Positions 1-8,254 are shown, counted from the first letter of the stretch. The stretch is DNA of 13,815 bases from Candidatus Altimarinota bacterium (GCA_008015855.1 SSGK01000043.1:1-13815); one strand, 5' to 3'. Notes: generated by a model from the sequence alone, not told the origin. Numbers and translations are program-made.

Positions 1-722
1 ACTATCTCAATAGCATATTCGATGAGATAAGTAACTTCTCATACCTCAAATGTGGTTTTTTGGTACTGTTGTTCCATAAGAATGGCAAGTTTTGATACGA
101 GTTCGTGTTTAATACTAAAGCCTCGTTCCTTTTTTGGTTGAAAATGAATTCAGGTAATATCAGACACATCAATGTGTTCTATTGTTTTTAAGAATTTTTG
201 TTCGAGGGTGAGATTCTCTTCTTTCTTCTTTGGTTTTTGTTCGGGAGTTTCTATAGAATTAAAGGTATCAAGGAAAATATCATCTTCTGTTTTTTCTTCC
301 GTTTCCTGTTTATTCCCTCCAACGATTAAATCTCCTTCTGAGATAGCTATCGTTGATTTTTTCCTGAAGAATCCTCCATGAATGTCATAATAATTTTTTC
401 AGAGCATTCCAAGCCAGAGGAGGCTATATCCTACAATTATAATTATAGAGCGATAGAAGAGGGTCTCATCCTGAATTCCATCCACGGGAAGATAATCTCC
501 GAGTATTTTCTCAGAATTACTTCATACGATTCAGAGAACTCCTTCAATTACTGCAAATCAGACAATAAGACCAACAATAATATGCTTGAGTCAAGTAATC
601 AAACGTTTGATCAGAATGTGTATCCAGAGTCAAATGGAGGCGACTCCTATGATTCCTATATACGGAAATACCGCAAAATATGCGATTTGTTTCATAATTC
701 CTGTATCTAATGTCTCGATCAT
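1..722 (-). CDS. Unknown membrane protein with cytoplasmic tail (3' end beyond window)
   Basis: Read with TGA = Gly, an uninterrupted frame of 240 codons runs from an ATG at 722 down to the left edge with no TAA or TAG; eight in-frame TGA codons are crossed. Three hydrophobic segments are visible at about residues 11-35, 43-66 and 88-108. After them comes a hydrophilic, Lys/Glu-rich part (about 125-180, with a KPKKKEEN stretch) and then a compact-looking segment starting near DITGIHFQPKKE. This suggests an N-terminal three-helix membrane anchor followed by a soluble domain. I do not recognise the family and assign no function. The start at 722 fits a predicted promoter (-10 at 746-751) with a leader of about 17 nt; an alternative ATG lies at 695. 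The gene is divergent from the PAP2 gene. The right end is confident, the product unknown, and the C-terminus is not visible. Confidence 0.8.
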
Positions 723-745
723 ATAGAAGGGTGGTTATTTCTCTT

Positions 746-774
746 ATAGTATCATAGTTCTATAAAAAAGTAAA
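746..774 (-). promoter_or_regulatory. Predicted promoter for the leftward membrane-protein gene
   Basis: Read on the minus strand, a -35 TTTACT (769-774), a 17-nt spacer and a -10 TACTAT (746-751) precede the ATG at 722 by about 17 nt from the expected transcription start. The form matches other promoters in the window. Inference from pattern only. Confidence 0.45.
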
Positions 775-800
775 AAATCTACGCTTTTTTTCTCACTTTT

Positions 801-828
801 TTTGTTTTCATATTTTTTTGAATACAAT
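801..828 (+). promoter_or_regulatory. Predicted promoter for the PAP2-dedA unit
   Basis: A -35-like TTTGTT (801-806), a T-rich 16-nt spacer and a -10 TACAAT (823-828) lie about 23 nt (from the expected start site) upstream of the ATG at 858. The same -10 hexamer and T-rich 16-nt spacer occur before rpmH, and the same hexamer and spacer length before galU. Confidence 0.5.
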
Positions 829-857
829 GCTCGAAATTCTCTTTTATTGTATTTTCT

Positions 858-1490
858 ATGTTAGATATCCTTCAAAATTTTGACGTCTCCCTTTTAAATA
901 GTCTACGAAATTGGATTAATCCTGATTCAATAATCCAAGTTTCACTGATTAAATCATTTGCGGATAGTGAACTTTTTGTGTTTGCCTTCTTTCTCGTTGT
1001 ACTTTGGTTTCTTTGAATCTTTCGAAAGAATGATCAATATAAAATTCTTGCTCTCGAATTATTTTGGCCAGTCGTTTTTGCTATTATAGTCTGTCTATTT
1101 TTAAATTCTGTACTCCCATTTCGCCCTCGTCCGGAGGATGTTTCTTCCTTTCTTCCTTTGATTTCCCATATCCCAGATAATAGCTTTCCTTCCATGCATG
1201 CCATCTTTGCAGGAGCTTCATGCATGTCACTTTTTCAATTCTGGTCACGCTTAAAGAAGCTTGCTCTTCCGAGTCCTATGTGAATCATATTGTTTTTCAT
1301 GATACTTGGAATTATTATGATTTTTTCTCGAGTTTTTGCGGGTATTCACTATCCATGAGATATTTTTGTAGGATATATTATCGGTCTCTTTGTTGCATAT
1401 ATGAGTATTCGTTTCATTCTTCCAACTCGATTCTTCCAGAAAATAGGAATCCGTTTTATGATGCAGTTTGCTCGTTTTTTTCATCTCTAA
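858..1490 (+). CDS. PAP2-family membrane phosphatase
   Basis: This 210-residue protein carries the phosphatidic acid phosphatase type 2 signature: RPRP at residues 89-92, PSMH at 111-114 (the PSGH motif with Met for Gly) and SRVFAGIHYPGD at 157-168, matching SR-x5-H-x3-D. His114, Arg158, His164 and Asp168 are the expected phosphate-binding and catalytic residues. Several hydrophobic helices are visible (about 38-55, 68-86, 113-130, 140-158, 167-190). Family members dephosphorylate lipid phosphates such as undecaprenyl pyrophosphate, phosphatidate or phosphatidylglycerophosphate at the membrane; the substrate here cannot be told. The usual Lys six residues before the first RP is absent. Three TGA codons are read as Gly, one inside the third motif (HYPGD), where Gly is reasonable. 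It is followed after 3 nt by a DedA gene, so the two are probably co-transcribed. No Shine-Dalgarno sequence precedes the start. Confidence 0.9.
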
Positions 1491-1493
1491 AAT

Positions 1494-2090
1494 ATGACTC
1501 AATTGATACAAAGCCTTCTTGATCTGGTAGGGTCTCTCGATTATACGGGAATTATATTCCTCATGGCGCTGGAATCATCGCTTTTTCCTGTTCCATCAGA
1601 ACTCGTTATGATTCCTGCTGGTTGGATTGCTTACAATGGATGACTTGACCCATTTCTTGCAACATTGGCTGGATGATTTGGATCCCTCATAGGAGCTTGA
1701 GCAAATTATGTACTCGGAAAATACATTGGAAAACCCTTTATTACACAATATGGGAAATATTTTTTCATCACTGAGGAAAAATATAGAAAAACGGAGGAAC
1801 TTTTTCAAAAGAATGCCCTTCTCTATACCTTTATCGGACGATTCCTCCCAGTAATTCGACATCTTATCTCAATTCCTGCAGGTATATTTCGCATGCCAAT
1901 TTTCCAATTTTCCCTCATTACCTTTCTTGGAGCTACTATCTGGTGTGGGGTGCTCGTTTCACTTGGTTGGACATTTTGAAATGAGGTAGTACAAATGGTT
2001 CAAATGTACACACATGAGATAGGAATTATCAGTATTATCTTGGTTGGATTTTGGCTTTGGTATAAGATTTTTTATAAAACAAAAGAATAG
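1494..2090 (+). CDS. DedA-family (SNARE-associated/VTT domain) membrane protein
   Basis: The 198-residue product has the family hallmarks: an ESSLFPVPSE segment at residues 27-36 near the N-terminus, a Gly-rich helix (about 53-75) and the conserved block FIGRFLPVIRHLISIPAGIFRM at 113-134 (cited here as its key residues Gly115, Arg116, Pro119, Arg122, Gly130 and Met134). DedA proteins are polytopic membrane proteins with re-entrant helices; members have been implicated in recycling undecaprenyl phosphate or moving phospholipids across the membrane and in proton-motive-force homeostasis. Four TGA codons are needed as Gly, two of them in the Gly-rich helix. The gene starts 3 nt after the PAP2 stop codon. 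A PAP2 phosphatase beside a DedA transporter would make sense as a lipid-carrier dephosphorylation and flipping pair, but that link is inference. The gene ends in TAG; no terminator is seen before the rpmH promoter. Confidence 0.92.
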
Positions 2091-2092
2091 TT

Positions 2093-2120
2093 TTGACTTT
2101 TTCATTTTTTTTTATACAAT
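2093..2120 (+). promoter_or_regulatory. Predicted promoter of rpmH-rnpA-yidC
   Basis: TTGACT (2093-2098) and TACAAT (2115-2120; extended TATACAAT) are separated by 16 nt that are almost all T. This is the strongest promoter match in the window and begins 3 nt after the dedA stop. The expected transcript would start about 25 nt before the rpmH ATG. Confidence 0.7.
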
Positions 2121-2151
2121 CCCCACACTTTTATTTTCAATATTACCGGAT

Positions 2152-2394
2152 ATGATTGGCCCATTTAAGAAAAGAAAACGTCTCCGTGTTCATGGTTTCC
2201 TTGCTCGTAAGACAACCGTGGATGGACAAAAAGTTCTCCGTGCTCGTAGAAGAAAGGGACGTCATGTACTTGCTGTAAGTTATCCTGGACGAGTAAAAAA
2301 TATCCGTGGGAAAAGCAAACACCATAATATTGCAGGAGGAAATGCACGTATTGTGACTTTTCCTGGACTTACACAACGTTTTCGAGCTCGATAA
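2152..2394 (+). CDS. rpmH: Ribosomal protein bL34, with C-terminal extension
   Basis: The first half is plainly bL34: residues 6-43 hold KKRKRLRVHGFLARKTTVDG followed by QKVLRARRRKGRHVLAV, the basic helix-turn-helix that packs into 23S rRNA. The position directly before rnpA and yidC is the ancestral bacterial gene order. At 80 residues it is much longer than the usual 44-46: a further 37 or so basic residues follow (SYPGRVKNIRGKSKHHN and onward to RFRAR). The usual KRTYQPS start is replaced by MIGPF. The gene uses no TGA codons at all, so the length does not depend on the recoding. The ATG at 2152 is chosen because the predicted transcript starts only about 25 nt upstream; a longer frame reaching back to 2044 belongs to dedA sequence and the promoter. 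Stop is TAA, 9 nt before rnpA. Confidence 0.93.
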   Translation: MIGPFKKRKRLRVHGFLARKTTVDGQKVLRARRRKGRHVLAVSYPGRVKNIRGKSKHHNIAGGNARIVTFPGLTQRFRAR

Positions 2395-2403
2395 TTCTAT
2401 TGC

Positions 2404-2745
2404 ATGATACAAAAGCAGTATAGACTTACCGAAAAAGCAGTAAAAAAGGTTCTCCGATTTCGGCGGCCTTTTTTTTCGCAGAACTTCGTCGCCAATGTAT
2501 TGGAAAATAATCTTCCATATTCCCGGTTTTGATTATTACTCTCTTGAAAAAATACACCAGGAAGTGTTCATAGAAACTTTTTTCGCAGAACCTATTATAC
2601 AGCATGTGCTCGTTTTATAAAAAAACCATGATTTGATGTGGTTTTTGTTCCGAAGAAGTGAAAAACCTTTGATAAAAATGATACAAACAGTATTATTCAA
2701 TTCGAAAAAGATATATTATATATACTCACTCAAATTTTTCATTAA
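2404..2745 (+). CDS. rnpA: Ribonuclease P protein component
   Basis: The 113-residue basic protein is visible only when four TGA codons are read as Gly, because the standard code cuts it to short fragments. Family features: the central strand RFGLLLSGKN (41-50), the helix bearing VHRNFFRRTYY (55-65), which aligns with the RNA-binding RNR motif (usual form V-K-R-N-R-x-K-R), and the following strand PGFDVVFVPKKG (75-86). It binds the RNase P RNA and helps mature tRNA 5' ends. The third motif residue is Phe59 rather than Arg, a departure from the usual RNR. Placement between rpmH and yidC (9 and 11 nt gaps) strongly supports the call. The ATG at 2404 follows the rpmH stop closely and gives a family-typical length. 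Stop is TAA. Confidence 0.9.
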
Positions 2746-2756
2746 TTTCATTCTTT

Positions 2757-3968
2757 ATGGCTGAACGATTCCTTAATATTCTCCTGTTTTCATTAATTAT
2801 TGTTCTTACCCTGAACTTATTTTTTCCAGCAAAGAATAAGGATACTGTTGCTATTCCCAAAACCGTGTCTCTTCAAATGGAAGATAAATCTCTTGTAGTT
2901 CCAAATATCCCGAAGATTTCTCTTTTTAATAATACCACATCAGGTGTCTCTGTTCAGACTTGTGAAAATATTCATCTCTATAGAAATACTCAAAAATTGA
3001 CAGATGTTCCATCTTCTTTTTGCCAAAACCTCATTCTTTCATGAGGTGAAAAGAGGGAATTGCCATTCTATGAGATGTATAAGCTTTTTTCGTTACCATG
3101 AGACTTTATTGTAGAATATACCCAAACAGGAACTGCTAAGGTTGCACCTCTCACATTTACGGTTGAAGAGCAGGGAATGTTTCGATCATTTTTTGCTCAT
3201 GTTTTCTATGCGCCCATTTATAACCTTTTTTATGGGCTTCTTGTCTATATACCAGGACATAGTCTCGGATGGGCAGTTATCATTATTACGTTTCTTATTC
3301 GCTTAATTTTATTATTTCCACAGCATCAAATGTTGGTAAATAATAAGAAGATGCAGTTGATTCAACCAAAAATTAAAGAAATTCAAGAGAAATACAAATG
3401 AGATCAGGCAAAGATTGGAATGGAGATGCTTGAATTGTATAAGAAGGAGAAGGTAAATCCAATGGGTTCTTGTCTTCCACTTCTTATTCAAATGCCAATA
3501 TTGATTGGTTTGTATTGGATTATTACTTCTGTAACGGATCCATCGAATAATTACTATATCTACTCATTCTTGTACCATCCTGATTTCAACTTTTGATTGA
3601 TCAGTCAGTATTTTTATGGGCTCAATCTTCAACAGATAGGTGGAAAGATAGGACTTCTCTTTGCTCTTGCTATAGGATTGGCTCAGTGGCTTCAAGCGAA
3701 ACTCTCATTTTCATATGCGAATGTTACTCCTGCTCCAAAAGCAGAAGAAAAGAAAGTGATTGAAAAGAAGGAAGATGGAAGTTATACTAGCCCTGAAAGC
3801 TTCCTTCCTGATCCAAAGATGATGCAGAATATGATGTTGTATTTTCTACCTCTCATGATTGCAGTAACAGCATTCTATTTCCCAATGGGAGTTGGCTTGT
3901 ATTGGCTTATAGGTACGGTTTTTGTTATTATTCAACAATGGGTGGTAAATCGAATGTTTAAAAAATAG
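2757..3968 (+). CDS. yidC: Membrane protein insertase YidC/Oxa1
   Basis: The 403-residue protein inserts and folds inner-membrane proteins, alone or with SecYEG. An N-terminal helix (residues 5-24) is followed by an extracytoplasmic region of about 115 residues, longer than in many Gram-positive YidC forms. The conserved 60KD_IMP core then starts near residue 145: helix GWAVIIITFLIRLILLF containing Arg182, the conserved positive residue of the hydrophilic groove; the cytoplasmic hairpin KIKEIQEKYKGDQAK; then KVNPMGSCLPLLIQMPIL. A Lys/Glu-rich loop (about 325-345) precedes the last helices. Four TGA codons are crossed; the one in KYKGD sits exactly where homologues have Gly, direct support for TGA = Gly. 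It is the last gene of rpmH-rnpA-yidC. The stop codon TAG lies inside the stem of a terminator hairpin. Confidence 0.97.
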
Positions 3969-3988
3969 CCAATAATGGCTATTTTTTT
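3964..3988 (+). terminator. Rho-independent terminator after yidC
   Basis: AATAGCC (3964-3970) pairs with GGCTATT (3977-3983) around a 6-nt loop and runs into a T tract. The left arm includes the yidC stop codon, so the coding sequence ends within the terminator. Confidence 0.85.
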
Positions 3989-4129
3989 AAATAGATAGGC
4001 TGAGTGTCAATATCAATATCTTTGCGATATAGGAATATAATATGGTAAGCTATACTTGTTATAGTGCAATGAGTCAGAATGATTCATATAACCAGAGGAT
4101 AACCTCTGATTATCATATAAATATACATT
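3989..4129. promoter_or_regulatory. Intergenic leader before the 3D-domain gene, with strong inverted repeat
   Basis: No gene is seen here. A -10-like TATAAT lies at 4036-4041 but has no good -35. An inverted repeat at 4088-4113 (ATAACCAGAGG, loop ATAA, CCTCTGATTAT) forms an 11-bp stem with one mismatch and ends 16 nt before the ATG. There is no T tract, so it is not a terminator; an operator or a 5'-leader hairpin are the likely readings. Confidence 0.45.
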
Positions 4130-5347
4130 ATGAACTCAGTACCCATACGCTCACTCCAAGATACGATTGATACTTTCCGTATAGCAACGCATGCTGTACT
4201 CATTAGCTCTCTTGGATGCGTAGAGGAACCCGTAAAGAAACCATTTATTCGTCGTTTCTGTTTGAATATATTTTTCTTTCTTTCTGTATTTCTTTCATGA
4301 TCTCATCCTTCTGCACTGGCAAGTTCTGAAGAATCAAATCAGGAATTTGTTGTAACCGCTTATTATTCTCCACTTCCAGATCAACAATATTATCTCCGTG
4401 GAGACTTTGAAGCGGAAAAGAAATTAAACGGAAATGGAACACATGGAGCAAGTGGTAAGCCAGTATATTTTGGAATGATTGCCGCTCCAAAGACCTATCC
4501 ATTTGGTACAAAAATTTACTTTGAATGACTCGGAGTATTTACGGTAGATGATCGCGGTTGAGCCATTACATCGAGTGGTTCAAATCCATACCAAGCAGAT
4601 AGAATTGATATTTGGCTTGGTTCATGAGATGAAGGGCTCAAAAGAGCTCTTCTTTGGTGAAAGCGACGCGTTCAATGAAGGGTTATCTTACCAAGTGAGG
4701 AAGATAATTTTTCAAAAATATCTATGGAAACCTTTTCCAAAGGAAAAATTGATTTTTCAAAGTTTAGCTCGGCCGTAAATCTCAATGCAGTATCCAATTC
4801 AAATAGTAATGATACCAAGCGTGCCCAAGAATTACTGACTCTTTTTGGATACTATAATGGAAACATTGATGGGAAGGACTCATCTAGTTTAAAGGATAGT
4901 ATTTTTCAGTTTCAAAAAGATACAAAAATACTTTCGGCATGGTCTGATAAATGAGCATGAAATTATTGACCAAAAACGAAAGCACGCTTGGAACAAATGT
5001 ATCTTGAGTATTCTAAGGCTCGAGATGTCGAACTTCAGAGAATTCAAAAAGAGCAGCAAAATTGGACTGAGGAGCACCTCTCTTGGACATCAAAAACAAA
5101 CCAAGTAAAAACCTATATAGCTTCATTCGGTAATCCTAAAAAATGGGAAAAGGGAAATCATGTTCGTGAGCTTCAGAGAACACTCAAAAAACTCGGATAC
5201 TTTTCGGAGAATGATACTGGAATCTTTGGAAATAAAACAGCAGAATCTCTCCTAGCGTACAAGAAGGTAAATAAGCTTCCCATTACTTCGGAATTACTCG
5301 ATCAAAAAACAAAAGAACACCTTATGATTGATTTGCTATCACTTTAA
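4130..5347 (+). CDS. Secreted 3D-domain (RlpA/MltA-like barrel) protein with two peptidoglycan-binding domains
   Basis: The 405-residue protein is predicted to act on or bind the cell wall. Residues 1-43 are hydrophilic and unusual before an export signal; 44-65 form a hydrophobic signal or anchor ending in SALAS, a plausible cleavage site. Residues 73-165 are a 3D/double-psi beta-barrel domain: VTAYYSP, GASGKPVYFGMIAAPKTYPFG, then TVDDRGGAI and RIDIWLG with the conserved Asp residues. Two PG_binding_1-like modules follow (about 227-290, with RAQELLTLFGYYNGNIDG, and 344-397, with VRELQRTLKKLGYFSEND), separated by a charged helix at 290-325. Similar domain sets occur in YocH- and Sps-like murein hydrolases; enzymatic activity is not proven. 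Nine TGA codons are read as Gly, three within GAGNYG. M1 is the only ATG before the signal. A shared bidirectional terminator follows. Confidence 0.85.
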
Positions 5348-5376
5348 AAAAACATCCCAAGAGGGATGTTTTTTTA
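5344..5376. terminator. Bidirectional terminator shared by two convergent genes
   Basis: AACATCCC (5351-5358) and GGGATGTT (5363-5370) form a perfect 8-bp stem with loop AAGA, flanked by an A tract on the left and a T tract on the right. It therefore works on both strands: for the 3D-domain gene (stop at 5345-5347) and for the TPR gene, whose TAA stop (5374-5376) sits at the end of the T tract. Confidence 0.88.
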
Positions 5377-6891
5377 TTGAATAACATTAGATGAATGAAT
5401 AACTCCATCTTCGCTCGGCATTATTTCAGACGTTCATTCTATTGTATTCGTTGTTTCGTTTACATTCATTTGAATACTTGCATCATAGGCATCAGCATAT
5501 TGAATGAGTGTCTGTGCTTCATTCGTCAGTATTCCATCGGAAGTATTAGCAAGCACTTCATTTGCGTATGTGCGCATGTTGGAGATATTTCCATTCTCTT
5601 GTTCGATATAGGCCATTTCCATAAGGGCGATTGGATTTTTTTGATTGAGCTGAATGGCTTGTTCAATGTCTGTTTTTCCTACAAAAGGATCTCCAACACG
5701 TCGATTCGTTACTCATCGAAGTGCATAGAGCATATCAGAATTAGGAAATTTACTAATACCATTGGTGGCCCATTCAAGAGCTTGTTCATATCGACCAGTT
5801 TGCTGTGCGATATGAACCGCTATGATAAAATCAGATATGATTGCTTCGGGTTCTTGAACCAGATATTTTAATACCTTCACCATGCTTTCATAATCCTCGA
5901 GAATGTAATAATTATAGGCGAGGCGGCGTTCTATGGTAATTTTGGGAGTATATCCATTTACAACAGCATTGTTAAAGTAGAGATTCGACGTTATATAGTC
6001 TTGGAGGTAGAAGTGAATATCCCCCAGCATATATATAGTAATCAGATCCTTGGGATTATATTGCAGGTATTGTTCAAACATCTTTTTCGCTTCTGTATAT
6101 TTTCCGAGTTCATAGGCTGAAAAGGCAAGAATTTTAATAACTTCTTGATAGTCAGGCCTGTTTTGAAGTATTTCCTTCGCAATGCTATAACTGGCAAAGA
6201 ATTGTTTCTGTTCAAAGAATTTTCCTGCTATCAGAGTATTTCTGTATTGATAGTCAGGACTAACGGTATTATATCATTTTGTAATATTTTGAAGAGCATG
6301 CATCAGTGTTCCACTTCATTTATAGGCATCTATTGTTACGATACAGTTATGAATACCTGATTGGCATGTTTCCACGATTCGATAGTAGTCCTTTCTTTCT
6401 TCTGATCCAGAAAGTGTATCTGGAATGTTTCAGAGCTCAGTTCTCTTATCGGAAATCCCTTCATTAAAAAAGAGGGATTGATAGAGTCTATGTCTATCTT
6501 CTTCCGTTAGTTCTTCAAAAGGAATTCATCGAAAGTATTTATACGCATTTCCCCAATCTTTTTGCTCAAAGTATATGTTTGCCACCTTTGCCTCAATGAG
6601 ATAATCCTTTTCTATCATTGAGAGTGTTGTAAGATAGAATTGAAGTGCTGAGTTTCGATCATTTCGAAGCAAATAATAATCTCATTTTCCGATAAGAGTA
6701 GAGAATTCCATTCGTTTTCGGGCTTGGTCAATCTTTATAGCACGAATCTCATCTTCTGTCATTTTTGGAGGAAGAATAATACCACTTTGCGTGGTTGCTC
6801 CGGTTCAGTTCGTATCTCATTGTCATGAGGTACAACTATTCAAGAGAAAAATTCCAGAGAGAATAAGAGTGACAGGGAATAAGAGTTTCAT
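5374..6891 (-). CDS. Tetratricopeptide-repeat lipoprotein
   Basis: The 505-residue product begins with a lipoprotein signal (MKLLFP, hydrophobic core, lipobox LLNSC with Cys20), then a Gly/Thr/Gln-rich linker (SGQGDTNGTG), so it should be lipid-anchored on the outer face of the cytoplasmic membrane. From about residue 55 helical pairs of the TPR type follow. The clearest are 253-330 (YELGKYTEAKKMFEQYLQYN, then YMLGDIHFYLQDYITSNLYF) and 365-470 (TGRYEQALEWATNGISKFPN, MEMAYIEQENGNISNMRTYA). The protein probably scaffolds an envelope complex; partners are not evident. Ten TGA codons are read as Gly; under the standard code only fragments survive, including one of 122 residues. The ATG at 6891 is preceded by a good promoter about 17 nt from its expected start site and gives an intact lipoprotein signal. 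It is divergent from queA. Stop is TAA inside the shared terminator. Confidence 0.9.
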
Positions 6892-6914
6892 AGCAATAGT
6901 AAAAGAATGGGCGC

Positions 6915-6942
6915 ATTATATATATTTTTAGATTCAGACCAA
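6915..6942 (-). promoter_or_regulatory. Predicted promoter of the TPR lipoprotein gene
   Basis: On the minus strand TTGGTC (6937-6942), 16 nt and a perfect TATAAT (6915-6920) are followed by the ATG at 6891. It is divergent to, and about 20 bp away from, the queA promoter, so the two may influence each other. Confidence 0.65.
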
Positions 6943-6962
6943 AAAGAGTCACCTTTTTTCCT

Positions 6963-6990
6963 TTGCAACTTTTCACTTTTTTTGTATGAT
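6963..6990 (+). promoter_or_regulatory. Predicted promoter of queA
   Basis: TTGCAA (6963-6968), a T-rich 16-nt spacer and TATGAT (6985-6990). The -10 overlaps two upstream in-frame ATG codons (6986, 6989), which argues that translation starts at 7013 instead. Confidence 0.6.
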
Positions 6991-7012
6991 GCAAACCATT
7001 TTGTTGGTTTAT

Positions 7013-8182
7013 ATGTCATTGTACCACCTTTCATCCTATGATTATTCGCTCCCTGATGAGCTTATAGCCCAAGAGCCGATTCTTCCACAGCATAATGCAA
7101 GGATGTGTGTAGTCAGTCGAGATTCGTGAGAGATTCTTACTGATGCATGTTTTTATGATCTTCCGAAATTTCTTGATCCCGATGCGGTGATTTTTTTCAA
7201 TAATTCGAAGGTTCTGGCATCTCGAATACCATTTGAAGATTTAACTCTTTCCGTCTGAGATCATACAATACAGGCATCCGAATGAGAACTTTTCTTTTTG
7301 CGTATGCATGCGTGAAACAGATTTGAATCCCTGGTTCGACCGGGGAAGAAATTTCCGATTGGAGCCCGATTTTCTCTCGCAGGGATGGATTTAGAGGTGG
7401 TTGATACTACCGATTCAGGACGACTCATTCAGATTCATTCATGAGATATATTTGAAGCAATGAACCAATATGGGCAACTTCCACTTCCTCCATATATTGC
7501 GTATCAAAAAGAGAAGGAAAAGGAATATCAAACCGTGTTTGCTTCATCTCTTGGTTCGGTGGCAGCACCAACAGCATCACTCCATTTTACGAATGATCTT
7601 CTTGAAAAGCTTCCCAATACCAAAGAATTTGTAACACTCCATGTTTGACTCGGGACATTTAAGTGAGTTCAGGAAGAAGATATTCGCGACTATCAGATTC
7701 ATGGTGAGCCTATAGAGATTGAAAAGGATATCTTTCGCCGCATTGCTCTCTATAAAAATGCTTCAAAATTGCTTGTTGCCGTAGGTACTACCGTATGCAG
7801 AACCCTTGAGAGCCTGCCATTTCTATGGATTCTTCTTTCAGATGAAGATAAGTCCTTATATCCAATGGATGTACAGGATTTTTGGAATCGATTGGTCGAA
7901 GGATATTCTTCAGAATTCGTTACGAGTTATATAGCCAATGACGCATCATTTATTTTTGAGAGCTTTCTCTACATCACTCCGGGTAAAACCTTTTTTCTTG
8001 TGGATGAACTCATTACAAACTTTCACCTTCCAAGAACCTCGCTCCTTATTCTTGTTTCTGCATTTCTCTGAAAAGACGAGACAAAAAAAGTCTATCACCA
8101 TGCAATCAATGAAAAATATCGATTCTTTAGCTTTTGAGATGGTATGTATATTAAAAAGGGTCATAGAAAAGAGGCAATATAA
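7013..8182 (+). CDS. queA: S-adenosylmethionine:tRNA ribosyltransferase-isomerase QueA
   Basis: QueA transfers the ribosyl group of SAM to preQ1 in tRNA to make epoxyqueuosine at the wobble position of GUN anticodons. The 389-residue product (family usually about 340-360) shows the family order: SYDYSLPDELIAQEP at the start, FFNNSKVLASRI, APTASLHFT, HVGLGTFKGV at about 210-219, VAVGTTVCRTLES at about 254-266, and LITNFHLPRTSLLILVSAF near 333-351. About nine TGA codons are read as Gly; the one in HVGLGTF matches an invariant Gly, and another restores SAFLGKDE. The ATG at 7013 is preferred over in-frame ATGs at 6986 and 6989 because those lie in the predicted -10 box and the shorter start matches the family N-terminus. 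No other queuosine gene is nearby, so preQ1 may be salvaged. Stop TAA. Confidence 0.96.
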
Positions 8183-8198
8183 AAGTTGGTAAATTTGA

Positions 8199-8225
8199 TT
8201 GACTTCATACAGACGAGAGTATAAT
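8199..8225 (+). promoter_or_regulatory. Predicted promoter of the Cys-repeat lipoprotein gene
   Basis: TTGACT (8199-8204) and a perfect TATAAT (8220-8225), 15 nt apart, sit in the 72-nt gap after queA. The expected leader is about 23 nt. The spacer is 1 nt shorter than in most promoters of the window. Confidence 0.6.
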
Positions 8226-8254
8226 TGAACGTATCTTATCTTTAATATTTTCCT

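Noticed and set aside
378..710. 110-residue open frame on the plus strand
   Set aside because: It is antisense to the left-edge membrane protein, which reads cleanly with TGA = Gly and has hydrophobic helices; the plus-strand product has no family features.
1034..1862. Minus-strand frames opposite the PAP2 and DedA genes
   Set aside because: Family motifs and gene spacing support the plus-strand genes; the minus-strand products are compositionally odd and carry no motif.
2044..2151. Upstream extension of bL34 to 2044
   Set aside because: The extension covers the end of dedA and the predicted promoter; the transcript would start after this ATG.
2757..3968. yidC, queA, galU and others as pseudogenes broken by stop codons
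   Set aside because: All interruptions are TGA only, occur in every gene, keep the frame and fall on conserved glycines; no TAA or TAG interruptions or frameshifts were found.
3989..4129. Possible replication origin or small RNA gene
   Set aside because: No DnaA boxes (TTATCCACA-like) and no terminator after a promoter within the gap; only the single hairpin is notable.
5395..5871. 158-residue open frame on the plus strand
   Set aside because: Antisense shadow of the TPR lipoprotein; low-complexity Cys/Ile/Ser-rich product and a start inside the other gene's C-terminus.
6986..7012. Upstream in-frame ATG codons of queA
   Set aside because: They fall in the predicted -10 box, and the added residues do not resemble the QueA N-terminus.
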